A stretch of 64,000 nucleotides of DNA from Phascolarctos cinereus (Eukaryota > Chordata > Mammalia > Diprotodontia > Phascolarctidae), in the NCBI RefSeq assembly GCF_002099425.1, contig NW_018343969.1, positions 6,514,501 to 6,578,500 on the forward strand, in the 5' to 3' direction. Each line of letters begins with the position of its first letter. Positions within the stretch are counted from its first letter, which is position 1. Both the position numbers and the translations under genes were made by a program. Of this stretch, positions 11,825 through 22,950 are shown one piece after another. The notes under the pieces are model-generated. The model saw only the letters and a program-made list of their open reading frames with translations. It had not been told where the DNA came from and made no database searches.

Positions 11825-12110
11825 AATAACCAACATTTTTAAATGCTTACTAGCATTGTGCTAAGCTGGAGATACAAAAAGAGGCAAAAAAAAAAACCAG
11901 TCCCTGCCCTCCAGGAGTTTTCAATCTAATCAGGAAGACAACATGTAAACAAATATTTACAAAGCAAGTTATATACAGGATAAATAGGAAAACAGATGAT
12001 TTCTCATCTCATAGGACCAACCTGTGAATCCACATGAATGTTACAAAGAAAAAAGTCTCTGCTCTCATGCAGCTCACATTCTAAGAGGGGAAACACAAAA
12101 ATGATTTTTC
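11825..12110 (-). mobile_element. L2 LINE 3' end, antisense
   Basis: ATTGTGCTAAGCTGGAGATA, CAGTCCCTGCCCTCCAGGAG, ATATACAGGATAAATAGGAA, with a second related piece CATGCAGCTCACATTCTAAG at about 12067. Confidence 0.8.
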
Positions 12111-13079
12111 AGCTACAAAGACAGATGGAAAAGCCTAGTGATGTTTAGGCTGCAATAGCAAGGCAGATAGTAACGTGTCTTCTTTGGTTTCATTTCCATT
12201 AATACAACCATATTCATTTGTGATGTTCAACCATTCGATAATGTTAAGGAATTTGGAGGTGAGAAGTTTCTTTTCTGGGTTTTCAAACAGCTTTGGCTGC
12301 TGAGGAGACCGATGTTAAGGCAATGGAAGAGATGGTAGCCAGGTCAAATTTCCACAAGGGTTCCTTCCTTGGACAGTGATTAACAGGGTGATCTGGGGAG
12401 AGGAGGGTACGCTGTCCCTGGACTCCTGGACTAACCTGCCCATTGGTGACAATAAGTAATTTCCACAAAGGTCATTTGTAGGGCTGAGGAAAAAGCTGCA
12501 TCAATGGTACTACTTCTTAAAGGAAAAACAGCTGCTTCCTCATCCCAGGCTCAATCTCCCTACCCTTCAGAGAGGGCCTTATGTTGGTTATTTAGCCCCA
12601 AGGGTTCACTGGTCCTTGTTCCCTTTGTCTCCTACGTCTCACTCATCTACCTTCCAGCTTCCTGACACATATAAGTGTTTCCATCTGAGTGAGATCTTTT
12701 TTCCTTCTTTATTTTACAATGCAGCCTTTCTCCCATTTAAAAAAAAAGGAACACAATTCTCCTTGATAACTCAGAAAGTGGAAAAGCATTCATCAAATCC
12801 TTTTACCTTTTCATCTAGCAGGGAAAATTCATCTATATTTTAATAACAATCACCTGGCAAAGGCAAAAATACAAACATTTCATACTTATGTAGGTGATGG
12901 CAAATCTCTTCCTGTTTTTATTCTTGCTAGAAATAAGCAAATAGACTAGTATATTTAGATGAACACTGTGAACTTAGTATATGAGGATTTCATCAACACA
13001 TAGAAAAAAAAACATTTATGGTAAGCTTTAGGACAAGACTGAGAGATCTTGAATGGAGTTATGTAGAATGAACAAGGCC
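12111..13079. other. Unassigned intron
   Basis: The block 12160-12480 is GC-richer and has a 61-codon minus-strand open stretch with no domain I know. It may be a non-coding retrocopy fragment. The rest shows nothing. Confidence 0.4.
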
Positions 13080-13215
13080 CATAATGCAGGGTTGTGTAGC
13101 AGTGACTTTAGCATCAGAAGACCTGGCTTCAAACCGTCTTAGGCTGGAGGCTATTTAATACCTGGGACTTTACCTCTCCAAGCCTCTATTTCCTCATCAA
13201 AGGGCTTCAAAAACC
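13080..13215 (+). mobile_element. MIR-type SINE
   Basis: TTTAGCATCAGAAGACCTGG, CTTCAAACCGTCTTAGG, CCTCTATTTCCTCATCAA. Confidence 0.7.
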
Positions 13216-13494
13216 CCAGTAACTTGAGTAAGGATTTATTACTGAACAAAATTTCTTTGGAAAACTTTTAGAAAGCAATCTTTCAGAAATTAGGTATGGA
13301 TCAATATCTCACATCATATACCAAGATGTGCTCTCCAAATAGATATGACTTAAACATAAACTAATCAAAGGAACAAGGAAGAAACTACCTTTCAGAATTA
13401 AGGATAGAAGAATTTATGACCAAACAAGAGACAGACAGAAGATAAAACAAAATCAGCATAAAAATTAAATCTTTACACAAATAAAAGTGATATT

Positions 13495-14525
13495 ATATTG
13501 TCTCATCTTCCCCACTGTGCTACTGCCTGGGGACAGCCCCGGAGGATCAGTAGCTGTGGCCCAAGATGCTACAGAGGATGAAGAAGCACTAGAAGATACA
13601 ATAATTGAAGATGAAGATGATGCAGAAATAAAAGAAGATGAACCCACAGATTTAGTAAAAGAAAAAGAAGAGGACCTCTCTGGTGAACATGAAGCCTCAC
13701 CAAGTGCACCCACAACTATCTCATTTGTAAAAGGAGAAGATTTCCTAGCAAATAACATTGTGAAGTTCCTGGTAGTCTTTACAAACAAGGGTACAGAAGC
13801 CTTTAATAGATGCCTCATTCCACCATCCTCAGGATTACCAGTTTTATATCCAGAACTTCACAGCTCTTCCTCTGAACACTGCAGTGCCACATCAGAAGCA
13901 GGCAACATCTGAGTACTCTTTTCATCCCTGCAGAGCCCATAGGTGGGCATCCAGTTGGTCTAGTCGTCAATGTGAACTACAAAGATTTAAAATGGCAACG
14001 TGCTCCAAGATGCTTTCTTTAATCAAACAGCTACAATTATTGAAAGAGAAGATGGGTTGGATGGAGAAATGATCTTTATGTATATGCTCCTTGCTGGACT
14101 TAGGCTACTAGTTGTTGCTGGGCTTCATCAATCAGCTTCTAGAATTTAGGAAGAAAAAAAGACCAGCCAGAAAGTAGAAATCAGTACATCAAACTAAAAT
14201 GATGTTGATATGAGTTGGATTACACAAGAGACTTTGAATCAAATCAATAAACCTCCAAGGAGGTTGCCCTGGAAATGGGCACAGAAGAGATTGGTGGGAT
14301 CTGATGAGTAAATGTTCATCTGTGCCACAATTCAATCTTTACTAAACCTGCCCTAACATTTTTTAGCCTGATGGGAATTAGTGCAGAGAAGTCATATCAA
14401 CATATGAGGAAACTACCACTTCTGTTTGGACTGAGTTATCAGAGCTGTAGCAGTAATACTGCTGAAAATGCACTGAATATGTTTCTTCTAAAGTAACAAA
14501 TTTGGGTTTTTCAAACCATTAAAAA

Positions 14526-14564
<39 letters not shown>

Positions 14565-15182
14565 ACACGCGCACGTGTGTAAGCAGTTGGTCTTACCAGA
14601 ATCATTGTCGTACTACCTGAAACGTGTCTTTAGAGTGCTAAATGTAATAATGCTGGCATGTCTGTATCCCACTGAAAATTTGTAGTGTTTTTTTTTCTTT
14701 TCCAGAAAATATAATGAATAATTGCCTAATCTTATTGTATAAAGAGTTTCTCATTTTTACTATCATGCCCTGAACTGTACAGCAGAAGATAATTTAGCCA
14801 CTCTGTTCCTCAGAATAGCTATTAATTCAGCTGTGATAGCCCAAATTCTCTGGGTGTTTTTTTTATATCTGCAACTAGTATTCTAAAGGCACAAGCAGGA
14901 GTAGCTGCTCTTAGCAATATACAATTTTGTTTTGGTATTTTGCTGCTGTTTACTACAATATGCACAATGGGAGAACTTCCTTATACTGATCAAAGAACCC
15001 AGATGAATTTATATCAATCTGAGATCTAGCAGCAAAATTGTGAAGCATGAGACTATGTGCTGAACTTGATATATAAATTCTAACTCTCCATACCCTTCCT
15101 CATTTTAACAAAAAGAAAACAGCACACTATGTGAGCTAAAATAAATAAATGAACAGATAGATGGATAGATAGACAGACAGAT
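13495..15182 (+). pseudogene. SSR1P: SSR1 (TRAP-alpha) processed pseudogene
   Basis: Seen: an intronless copy of signal sequence receptor subunit 1. It begins within the signal peptide ([11 protein letters not shown]), then gives [19 protein letters not shown], the acidic segment [36 protein letters not shown] and TNKGTEAF. A frameshift with a small loss follows near 13815. The frame resumes as [18 protein letters not shown], later YKDL, then EREDGLDGE and FMYMLLAGL, and ends QETLNQINK and RAQKR..GSDE with a stop at 14309-14311. Probable 3'UTR runs to about 15140, followed by an A-rich tail that has become GATA/GACA repeats. Flanking direct repeats AAATAAAAGTGATATT (13479-13494) and AAATAAAAGCGATGTT (15183-15198) differ at two bases and mark an L1-type insertion. 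Known: the parent is a subunit of the ER translocon-associated protein complex. The copy lacks the start codon, is frameshifted, and sits inside an L1, so it is dead. Confidence 0.93.
14530..14582 (+). repeat. (GT)n with alternating GC end
   Basis: A GT tract of about 34 bp followed by GCACACGCGCACGTGTGT, in the 3'UTR part of the SSR1 pseudogene. Purine-pyrimidine alternation throughout. Confidence 0.95.
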
Positions 15183-15710
15183 AAATAAAAGCGATGTTGT
15201 TAAAATACGCAGGAAAACATTTTACTGAGGGAAAAAAATCCTTGCATCATGTTTCTCTGACAAAGGTCTCATTTCCAAGATATATAGGGAACTGGTTCAA
15301 ATTTGTAAGAACAAGAACCATTCCCTTATACAGAAATGGTTAAAGGATACGTATAGGCAGTTTTCAAAGGAAGAAATCCAAGCTATCAAGAACTATGTTT
15401 AAAAAAAATGCACCAAATCACTAATAATAATTACAGAAATACAAATTAAAGAAGCTCTGAGGTTCCAGTTAAAATAATTCAAACTGGCAAGGATGATAAA
15501 AGGGAAAATAGATGTTATGAGGGGGAGGGGGAGGCAACAAAATACACTGTTGGTAAAGCTGTGAAATGATATATACCTGTTAATTGAAATCTGGAACTAC
15601 AGCCACCAAATCATTAAACTGTATATTCTTTGACTGAATGATACTACTAATAAGACTATACCCTAAAGAAGTGAAAGAAAGAAGAAAAGGACCAATATGT
15701 ACAAAAATAT

Positions 15711-16213
15711 TGTTGGAAATAACCTCTGGTGCCCAAATAGGCACAGTAAGTTAGACAGACTGAGTAAAGCAGTGAAACCTTTAATACGCTTCCTGCAAGA
15801 AGCAGACATTGAACTTGAGATGAGCATGTGCACGTGCGCGCTCCAAAAGAAAGAGCAAACCTTATATCCCTATTCCCTGCCACAAGACCCTCCTAGATGA
15901 CTTTCACTGGAAGAAGTCAGCACAGTTCACAGACTTCCCAAAAGGCTCACCGTATGTTCTTCTTGGTATGTTTCCCCCTCTTTCTTCACACATAAAATAG
16001 TGTCTTAACCCCACTGGGAGGTGAAGGAGTGAGTATTCATGAGTCTATTACACATGCGCACTCAAAGTAAAGTTTAACCTTTGTCCTACTTCCAGCTTCT
16101 TTAATCAAACAACCAGTTCACCCACTTTTAGCTGGTTCTAGAAGCTCCTGACCCAGAGCTACTTTTCTCTCAATTTCCTTATATGGAAATATAATCGTTT
16201 CTTACTTCTCACA
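15711..16213 (-). mobile_element. Solo LTR of an endogenous retrovirus, antisense, inside L1
   Basis: A 503-bp unit with TG...CA ends (TGTTGGAAATAAC ... CTTCTCACA) and a perfect 4-bp target repeat ATAT on both sides. Removing it restores the L1 sequence ACAAAAATATTTATAGC. In minus orientation it has a TATA-like GATATAAGG (about 15860-15872) and a poly(A) signal ATTAAA (about 15780) in U3-R-U5 order. There is no internal viral sequence. A 4-bp target repeat fits class I (gamma-like) ERVs. It is younger than the L1 that holds it. This is a fossil. Confidence 0.82.
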
Positions 16214-16754
16214 ATATTTATAGCATCTCTTTTTGTAGTGGCAAAGAACTACAAATTAACAGTCTGGTGAACAAATCTGTTATATGAATGTAACAGAATA
16301 TTATTGTATCATGAGAAATGAGGAAAAGGGAGAGTTCAGAGAAACTTGGGAGGTTTTGTACGAATTGATGGTGAATGAAGTGAACAGAACCTGGAAAACA
16401 ATTTATACAATAACAATGACCCTGTAAAGACAAATAACTCAATGACCAACAACAGATCCAGAGGACCAATAACAAAGAAGGCCACCCACCTATTGACAGA
16501 GAGGTAGTAGATTCAAGATGCAGAATGAGACATATATTTTTGGACACTGCCAATGCAGGAATTTGTTTTGTTTGAATGTGCATATTTGTAACAAGGGCTC
16601 GTTCATCTTTTCTGTTCAATTCAGGGGTGGGGTAGGAAGGAGACAGGAAGAGGGTTCCAGCTCCAAGAAAAAAATTAAAAAACGGAAGGTGAAAAAGAAT
16701 TCCAAACAAACAGGGTATCTCTACTGTATCTAACTTTGGAGAAACATATAACCA

Positions 16755-17580
16755 GTCTTCTCCATTAACTGTGCCTTTTGGCTTAAGGCCCTTTTCATTA
16801 GATTTGCAAGATACCCAGAAAATACATTCTTTTAAGGGACTATATTTCCTTACAAATCAATACTGTGACATGGCAGCCAGAAAATACAATATCATCTTTA
16901 TGTTTCATTAACAGAAATACAGTACCCAAAAATGATAAGTTAAATTCCTCCTGATTTGCTCAACTCTGGGTACCACATCTTAGGAAGGACACTGAAAAGG
17001 TAGAGTTTGTCCATAGAAGGATGGTCAGGATGGTGAGAAGATCTGAAACTATACCATGTCAACTGAAGAAGATGAGGATGTTTAATCTAGAGAAGTCTCA
17101 GAAGCAGGGTCCTTATCTTTTTTTATCATGTCATGGACCTCTTATCTAGTAACTAATTTCTAATGTCTAAAAACACCTTAGTTTTTTCGCTAGCCAAGTT
17201 CACAAACTCCCCATGAAATCTACTCATATGGGGATAGGTGGATAAGAGATAACCCTTGTCTTAGAGTGATACATGACACAGCTATCTTCAAGACATCTGA
17301 ATGACTGCCATATAGAAGAAGGGTTAGGCCTCAGAGGTCAGAATAGGGACAATGGTTTGAGGCTGAAGAGTGGTGAATTTCATCCCCATATAAGGAAAAA
17401 CTTCCAAACAAAGTGGAATGGGCTACTTGTAGAGGTAATTAGCTTCCCATTCTAGTTCTAAGACTAGATGAACACTTACTGGGTATGTATCTATATATTA
17501 TAGATGAGATTTTTTTGCTTAGATACAAATTCAACTAGATGGGTTCTAAGGTCTTCTAACCTTGGCTTTATAATAAGAAA
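16755..17580 (+). mobile_element. CR1/L3-type LINE 3' end
   Basis: Order fits CR1/L3: GTGACATGGCAGCCAGAAAA, GGTACCACATCTTAGGAAGG, GATGTTTAATCTAGAGAAG, AAGTGGAATGGGCTACTTGT, CTAGATGGGTTCTAAGGTC. A block at 17105-17245 (GGGTCCTTATC, GTCATGGACCTCTTATC) does not belong and looks like an inserted small DNA element. Confidence 0.75.
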
Positions 17581-17617
17581 AGCAAGCTAGAGAAATCAAC
17601 ATATTACTACTCATTCA

Positions 17618-18057
17618 TGTGAGAGATGGCCTAAGTGCAGTTCCCTCAGGCCTAAGTTATATTTTTCTAGAAAGCCCTGAGTTGAGTTTCCCCTTTCTAA
17701 AAAAATCCACCTCAGCACAGGCAGTTCCTGGTCACTCCCACTTCCCGGCGCACACATACATCTAGTTCCCAAATGCGGGCACGTTTGCTCTATTGGGTAT
17801 TAGTTGCTGCATTTAGATTGTACACCTTGAGTACCCAGCCAGTGGGAGAAAGGTAAGAAAGTGGGAGAGGGCACACGCTAGGGTTATAAAACTTTGCGTC
17901 TCACAGCCTGCACATGCCCTGCGCATGCTGTCTCGCGGAGGCCATCTTGAGTAACACAGAGAGTGTCCTCTCTCATGAGAAAGCAATAAACTCCTTTTTA
18001 CCTTTCTTAAGAAAAGTCTCTGACTGATTATTACAAGCGGGTCACAAACATCTCACA
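17618..18057 (+). mobile_element. Solo LTR of an endogenous retrovirus
   Basis: A 440-bp unit beginning TGTGAGAGATGG and ending CATCTCACA, so its ends are inverted repeats. It is flanked by an identical 6-bp target repeat CATTCA (17612-17617 and 18058-18063). It has a TATA box GGTTATAAAAC near 17882 and AATAAA near 17986, about 70 bp before the end. GC content and CpG are above the surroundings. A 6-bp target repeat suggests a class II (beta/K-like) ERV. There are no internal genes. The intact target repeat suggests a fairly young fossil. Confidence 0.85.
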
Positions 18058-18063
18058 CATTCA

Positions 18064-18229
18064 TAACTACATTCATCATCATAAATAGTCATACAAGTCA
18101 GGAGAAAGAGAGAATAACAGCTGATTAGCAAAGAGAAAGGAAAATGAGGAATTATGGTCAAAAGAAAAAACTATCAACTCTCCAATCTGTTAAGAGCATA
18201 TCATTTCATCTTAATAGTGATCTGCCAAT
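18064..18229. other. Unassigned intron
   Basis: Nothing recognised between the solo LTR and the next L1 piece. Confidence 0.5.
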
Positions 18230-18670
18230 ACATATATATATATATGTACATATATTAATATTCTTTGTAGTAGCAAAAAAATGAAAATAAACTGCATACC
18301 TATCAAATGGAGAATGGCTGAAAAACTGTGCTGAAAGAAAAGACAAATATTAGTCTGTATCACTGATGCAGAGCAAAATAAGCAGATTTTTTTCAGAGAG
18401 AAAACAATTGTTACAACAATGTAAATAAAAAGTTAAGTGAAAGTAAACTACACATTCTGAATAACTGAAAAACCAAAGATGAGAACAGATACTGAAACAT
18501 AACTCTCGCTTAGAGATAGATAGGTGGGCAGACAGGCAGATGGGCTGACAGACAGAATCACTGTGTAGGATGTTTTTGCTTAATTGATTTTTTTCTCTTT
18601 GTTACAAAGAAGAGTTTAAACTGGAGTTAGGAAGTGTCCAGAAATTACTGTAATATAAACACAAAAGCAT
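18230..18670 (+). mobile_element. L1 3'-end fragment
   Basis: GTAGTAGCAAAAAAATGAAA, TATCAAATGGAGAATGGCTG, TGATGCAGAGCAAAATAAGC, then a 3'UTR ending ACAAAAGCATCAATG. Confidence 0.75.
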
Positions 18671-18789
18671 CAATGAAATTTTTATTCCCCAAATGGAGGC
18701 CCTGAAACTAACAGCACTTCAAAAGCTAATCAAACAGAGTTCTTTACCTCAAGTTTAGATGGATTTCCAGATCAAATTCTCTAGGGTTT

Positions 18790-19010
18790 TATTAAAGAAA
18801 AAGGCAAGATAACATAGTGAATACAGTGCTAGACTAGGGAGTCAGGGAAACCTCAGTTCAAATACTGTCTTTTGACATTTACTAACTGAGCGATCCTGGG
18901 CAAATCACTTAACATCTGAGTGCCTTTGTGATAAGTCATAGGGAGTTGCCAAGGCACAGAGGTTAAATGATTTGCCCAGGATCTCTCAACTAGTAAATGT
19001 CAAAAGACTG
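18790..19010 (+). mobile_element. CORE-SINE pieces in opposite orientations
   Basis: A plus-strand piece (ATAACATAGTGAATACAGTG, CCTGGGCAAATCACTTAACA, to about 18935) followed by an antisense piece (AGGTTAAATGATTTGCCCAG). Together they form an imperfect inverted repeat. Confidence 0.7.
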
Positions 19011-19189
19011 ATTTGCATCAGTGGAGAGAATTCTGCCACCAAAAGAATCTCCTGCTTGCCCACACTACCCTCACCTCCCCTAACAAAATCAGGTTGCTAG
19101 AGTAATTAAGGGAATGATTTGTAAGATTTTACAAAGTCAAGTGTTACCAAGTCCATATACTCCAAAGTGATTTAAAAAAAGGAAATGTC

Positions 19190-19740
19190 ACAAATACAAA
19201 TATACATGCATATATATACACACACATACATACAAATACCAACACAATTACTTATGCAGCCACCACTTTTTGCAGCAGCAAAGAATTAGAAATGAAGGGG
19301 ATGCCCATCAAATGTGGTGTAGCTTAACAAATTATGGTATATAAATACAATGGAATATTATTGTGGTGTAAGAAATAAAGAAAAATGGTTTTAGGGAAAA
19401 CTTGTATGACCTGAAGCCGAGTGAAGGGATTACTAGGAGAGCAATTTATACTTAACATTAACACTGTAAAAAAAGAATAATTTTGAAAGAATACACATTT
19501 CAGATCAAGAGAATGATCAACTATGATTCCAGAAGACCCATGATAAAGTCAAGGTTACTCACTTCCTGACAGGGAGGTGGATGAACTAATATAGAGAATG
19601 AGATAACGATATAGGAATCTGTTTTCTGTGATTAAGGTTATATGTTACAAAGTTTTGTTACAAGTTTTTGTTTGGCAGGCGGGAAAAAAAATGCTTGCTA
19701 ATTGAAAAATATGAAATTTAATTTAAAACAACAACAAAAA
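19190..19740 (+). mobile_element. L1 3' end
   Basis: AGCAAAGAATTAGAAATGAA, GGGGATGCCCATCAAATG, TACAATGGAATATTATTGTG, CTTCCTGACAGGGAGGTGGA, then TTGTTACAAG and an A-rich end. Confidence 0.85.
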
Positions 19741-19974
19741 AGAGTGGAGCTGAATAAAAGCTAAAATAGCTTCATCAGGAACGTCATGTCAGATAAATAT
19801 ATTTTCCTTTAAAAATAATATCCACGTGTATATATATATTAATGATGCCTTTGTTTTAACCACAGTATTTTCAAACCACACACCCCTAAATTGAACTTTC
19901 TCCCTTCCAACTAAGAAAATCAAATGAGCAACAACATTTGATACAGTGACTAAATCTCTCTACCTTTGCAATAT

Positions 19975-20322
19975 TCTATCCTACTTGTCTTCCATATCTC
20001 TGTAGGAAGGAGTAAACATGTTTCATTATCTATTCTCTGGGACCTTTATTAGTTCTTCCCTAACTCAGAAGTCAACTTCCTTTTCGTGATCTTTTCATTT
20101 ACATTGTTCTAGCCATCATAGTTATTGTTTTCTGTTCTGCTTGTTTCACTCTGCATCAGATCATACAAATTTTAAGTATTTCATGTGGAATTACTTCTTA
20201 TTGTATATTAATATTTCAATATGTTCATATAACTGAGTTTTTTTTTCATTTTATTTCCCAATTGAGGGACATCCTGTTTGCTTATAAAACTTAACAGAAA
20301 GGATGTTGCTATGAGCATTTTG

Positions 20323-20355
<33 letters not shown>

Positions 20356-20361
20356 TATACA

Positions 20362-20421
<60 letters not shown>

Positions 20422-21060
20422 GTTTCTGTCACTGACTTACCCAGAGTGCATGTCTAAAAATGGGATTGCTGGTTCAATGTGTACAGTCAATTTTGTAATT
20501 TTTCTTGTATAATTCCAAAATGAAATCCAGAATGACGAGGTGTACATCTCTACCCACAACAATTCACTGGAGTACAGTGATACGTCTCTCTTCTCACAGC
20601 TCTTCCACCAGATGAAACTGAGAATTTCTATCTCAATGTACTCTATTCTTGACTAATCAATAGCTTCTCTTATCCTACTTGAGGCTTTAGAAACAATGTT
20701 TCTAACTTTTGTCACTTTTGCCAAATTTGCATAATATGAGATGAAACTGGTTGTTTTATCTTGCATTTCTATTAGTGATTTGGATCATGTATTCATTGAG
20801 TCTTTTATAATGTGAAGTATTTTTTTTATAACTACTTGTTCACACTGACTGAGGAACAGATCTTGATATTATACATGTGGGTTAATTCCCTGTTAATTCA
20901 GGATATTAGACTTAGCTGTGTGATATTTGGTGCAAATATTTTTTTCCTACTTTACCATTTCTCATCTTAGTAGATTTTATTTGCACAAGCTTTTTAATCA
21001 TAATGTACTCAAAATTATCTCATTTTCTTTTCTGGCAGAGATATCTGACTGGTAAAGTAG
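19975..21060 (-). mobile_element. L1 ORF2 end and 3' region, antisense
   Basis: Antisense L1: TTTCACTCTGCATCAGATCA, CCCAATTGAGGGACATCCTG, GGGATTGCTGGTTCAATGTG, TTTGCAAATATTTTT-like GGTGCAAATATTTTTTTCC. A TA/CA microsatellite splits it. Confidence 0.8.
20322..20418 (+). repeat. (TA)n(CA)n compound microsatellite
   Basis: TA and TATACACA units pass into a CA tract of about 50 bp, inside the antisense L1. Confidence 0.97.
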
Positions 21061-21169
21061 GGAGATTCCATAAACAAAGTATACCTCCAGCTCACTTAGA
21101 CATCTAAGTTTTTTATGGTATCGTTTTTGGACAAAATGGAAAGATATGGCCATGGAGATGAAATAATTA

Positions 21170-21660
21170 GGTGGAACCAGAATTAGTGAAAGGATGGATC
21201 TGCAGAACAATCATAAATGATTGGTCAATGTCAATTTGAAGGGATGTTTCTGATAGAGGACCCCAGAAATGTATCCTTGGTCCTGGTTCCATGTAACACT
21301 TTTTATCAGTTATTTGTGTGAACAGCTGACAGGTATTATCAAATTTGCAGATGACACAAATTTGGGAGAGATAATTAACATATAAGATGATAGAGTCAGG
21401 ATCCAAAAATATCTCAACAGCTTAGAATGGGAAGCAAAATCTAACAGAGATAAATGTAAGGTTTTATACTTGAGTTCAAGTACCAACTTCGTAAGTGTGG
21501 CACTGGGTGTGCTTGGCTAGACTGTTTAAGTGAAAAAGATCTCTGTGTTTGTTTGTTTTTTAAAGTAAAGTATAAGGTCAACAGAAGCCAATAATGTAAC
21601 ATGGCAGCAGGCAAAAAAATGAACACAACCCCTTGGGATACATCAATAGAAGCACAGACT
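21170..21660 (+). mobile_element. CR1/L3-type LINE reverse-transcriptase fragment
   Basis: Contains TATCAAATTTGCAGATGACA (the ADD catalytic region of CR1-type RTs), GGATCCAAAAATATCTCAACA and TATACTTGAGTTCAAGTACC, with AATGTAACATGGCAGCAG at the end. Stops interrupt all frames. Confidence 0.82.
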
Positions 21661-21674
21661 GCTACTGCTGCTAC

Positions 21675-21890
21675 AACTTACTAATAATAATAGCTGACAT
21701 TTATATAGTGCTTTAAAGTTTGCAAAGCACTTTTTATGCACTATCTCTTTTTGATCCTCACAACAACCTTGTAAGACAAGTGATATTATTATCCACATTT
21801 CACATATAAAGAAAATGAGGCTGAGAGAGATTAAGTGACAGTCTTCCTGACTCCAAGTCCAGAGCTCTATCTACCACAGCATATTACCTG
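21675..21890 (-). mobile_element. MIR-type CORE-SINE
   Basis: AGCTGACATTTATATAGTGC, GTTTGCAAAGCACTTTTTAT, GATCCTCACAACAACCTTG, then TCTTCCTGACTCCAAGTCC; a core segment is deleted. Confidence 0.85.
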
Positions 21891-22034
21891 TGGTTACTAC
21901 AATAAGGCTGCAGTCTACTAGTCTCATTAGGCTTCTAAGACTGAGAAAACTACAGAAGTAGAGTCATATTTTGATTGTTCAGCTGTTCTGTGAACTTCTT
22001 CCTATTTTCTCTGTTAAAGCACAGTCCTCAAAAG

Positions 22035-22195
22035 AAGTTATGATGTAGTGGATGTAGCTAGACACAAAGCCAGGACCTGCCCTTTAATATGTAATTGCTG
22101 GTAACCTCCCTGGGTAAATCACTTAACTTGAACTCTCAGAGCTCTAGGCAACTCTCAAAGACTTTAAATTACAGCAAAGGTTCAGAAAGATTTGT
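22035..22195 (+). mobile_element. MIR-like SINE
   Basis: GTGGATGTAGCTAGACACAA, GGTAAATCACTTAACTTGAA, TCTAGGCAACTCTCAAAGAC. Confidence 0.6.
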
Positions 22196-22200
22196 TTTGG

Positions 22201-22346
22201 GAGCAATTAGGTGGTGCAGTGGATAGAGCACCGGTCCTGGAATCAGGAAGACCTGAGTTCAAATCTGGCCTCAGACCAAACACTTGACACTTACTAGCTG
22301 TGTGACCCTGGGCAAGTCACTTAACCCCAACTGCCTAAAAAAAAAA
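22201..22346 (+). mobile_element. CORE-SINE (short type)
   Basis: AGCAATTAGGTGGTGCAGTG, GAGTTCAAATCTGGCCTC, ACTTACTAGCTGTGTGACCC, A-tail. Perfect target repeat TTGTTTTGG at 22192-22200 and 22347-22355. Confidence 0.94.
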
Positions 22347-22355
22347 TTGTTTTGG

Positions 22356-22749
22356 AAAAGGGAACTTCCTCTCCTGGGAATTATTTATATTATTGATATC
22401 ACAGGTTCAGTATCTTTCTAGATTTGTTCTATCACATATCAGCTTTCTACTGTCTCATACCTTATTGTGCATATTTCTAAAACACTTATGAAAAATAATA
22501 AATAAATACAACTTTTACCACATATTAAGACTGTTAGGGCTCATCTGGCTTTGATTCCTCTGTGGTTACTTTAGCTGGTACTTCCATATTCGATATGTTT
22601 ATGTTTAAGGTAATTCAGCAGTTCACTTGATGTTAAATGACAAATCTCTAAAAAGGCTTCTTCAAAGATTATTTCCAAAGACAAATTAACTTGTACGAAC
22701 TTGTAATTCTAATTGTTTGGCTCAAGAGCACCACAATTCTAAACAGACA
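22356..22749. other. Unassigned intron
   Basis: Nothing recognised. Confidence 0.5.
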
Positions 22750-22950
22750 GTAAGGAATAACAGAACAAATACTAGCTGTGTAGTCAGAGGACCTCAGCTT
22801 TAAATGTGATATCTTCTATTTACTTAGATGACCTTGGGCAAGTCACTTCACTTCTCTCTGGGTTTCAGATTCTTCCTCTATAAAAAGGGGAAGAGATAGG
22901 AAGGTTTGGCTGAGTTATTTCTAAGGTCCCTCTAGCTATTATTGTATTTT
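22750..22950 (+). mobile_element. MIR3/THER-type SINE
   Basis: GTAGTCAGAGGACCTCAGCT, GACCTTGGGCAAGTCACTTC, ATTTCTAAGGTCCCTCTAGC. Confidence 0.8.

Larger units (their letters stand above)
13225..16735 (+). mobile_element. L1 LINE, 3' half, host of nested insertions
   Basis: Three collinear pieces form one 5'-truncated L1: 13225-13494 (ORF2 C-terminal region, like AATTTATGACCAAACAAGAG), 15199-15710 (GACAAAGGTCTCATTTCCAAG through TGTACAAAAATAT) and 16214-16735 (TTTATAGCATCTC through the 3'UTR with GAATGAGACATATATTTTTG). They are split by the SSR1 retrocopy and by a solo LTR. The order of the pieces matches ORF2 end to 3'UTR. Many stops show it is old. Confidence 0.85.

Noticed and set aside
13465-13818. 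Minus-strand Ser-rich 117-codon frame
   Set aside because: Shadow of the acidic segment of the SSR1 pseudogene on the other strand.
16218-16709. 163-codon minus-strand frame
   Set aside because: Antisense of an L1 3' end in the plus orientation; no domain.
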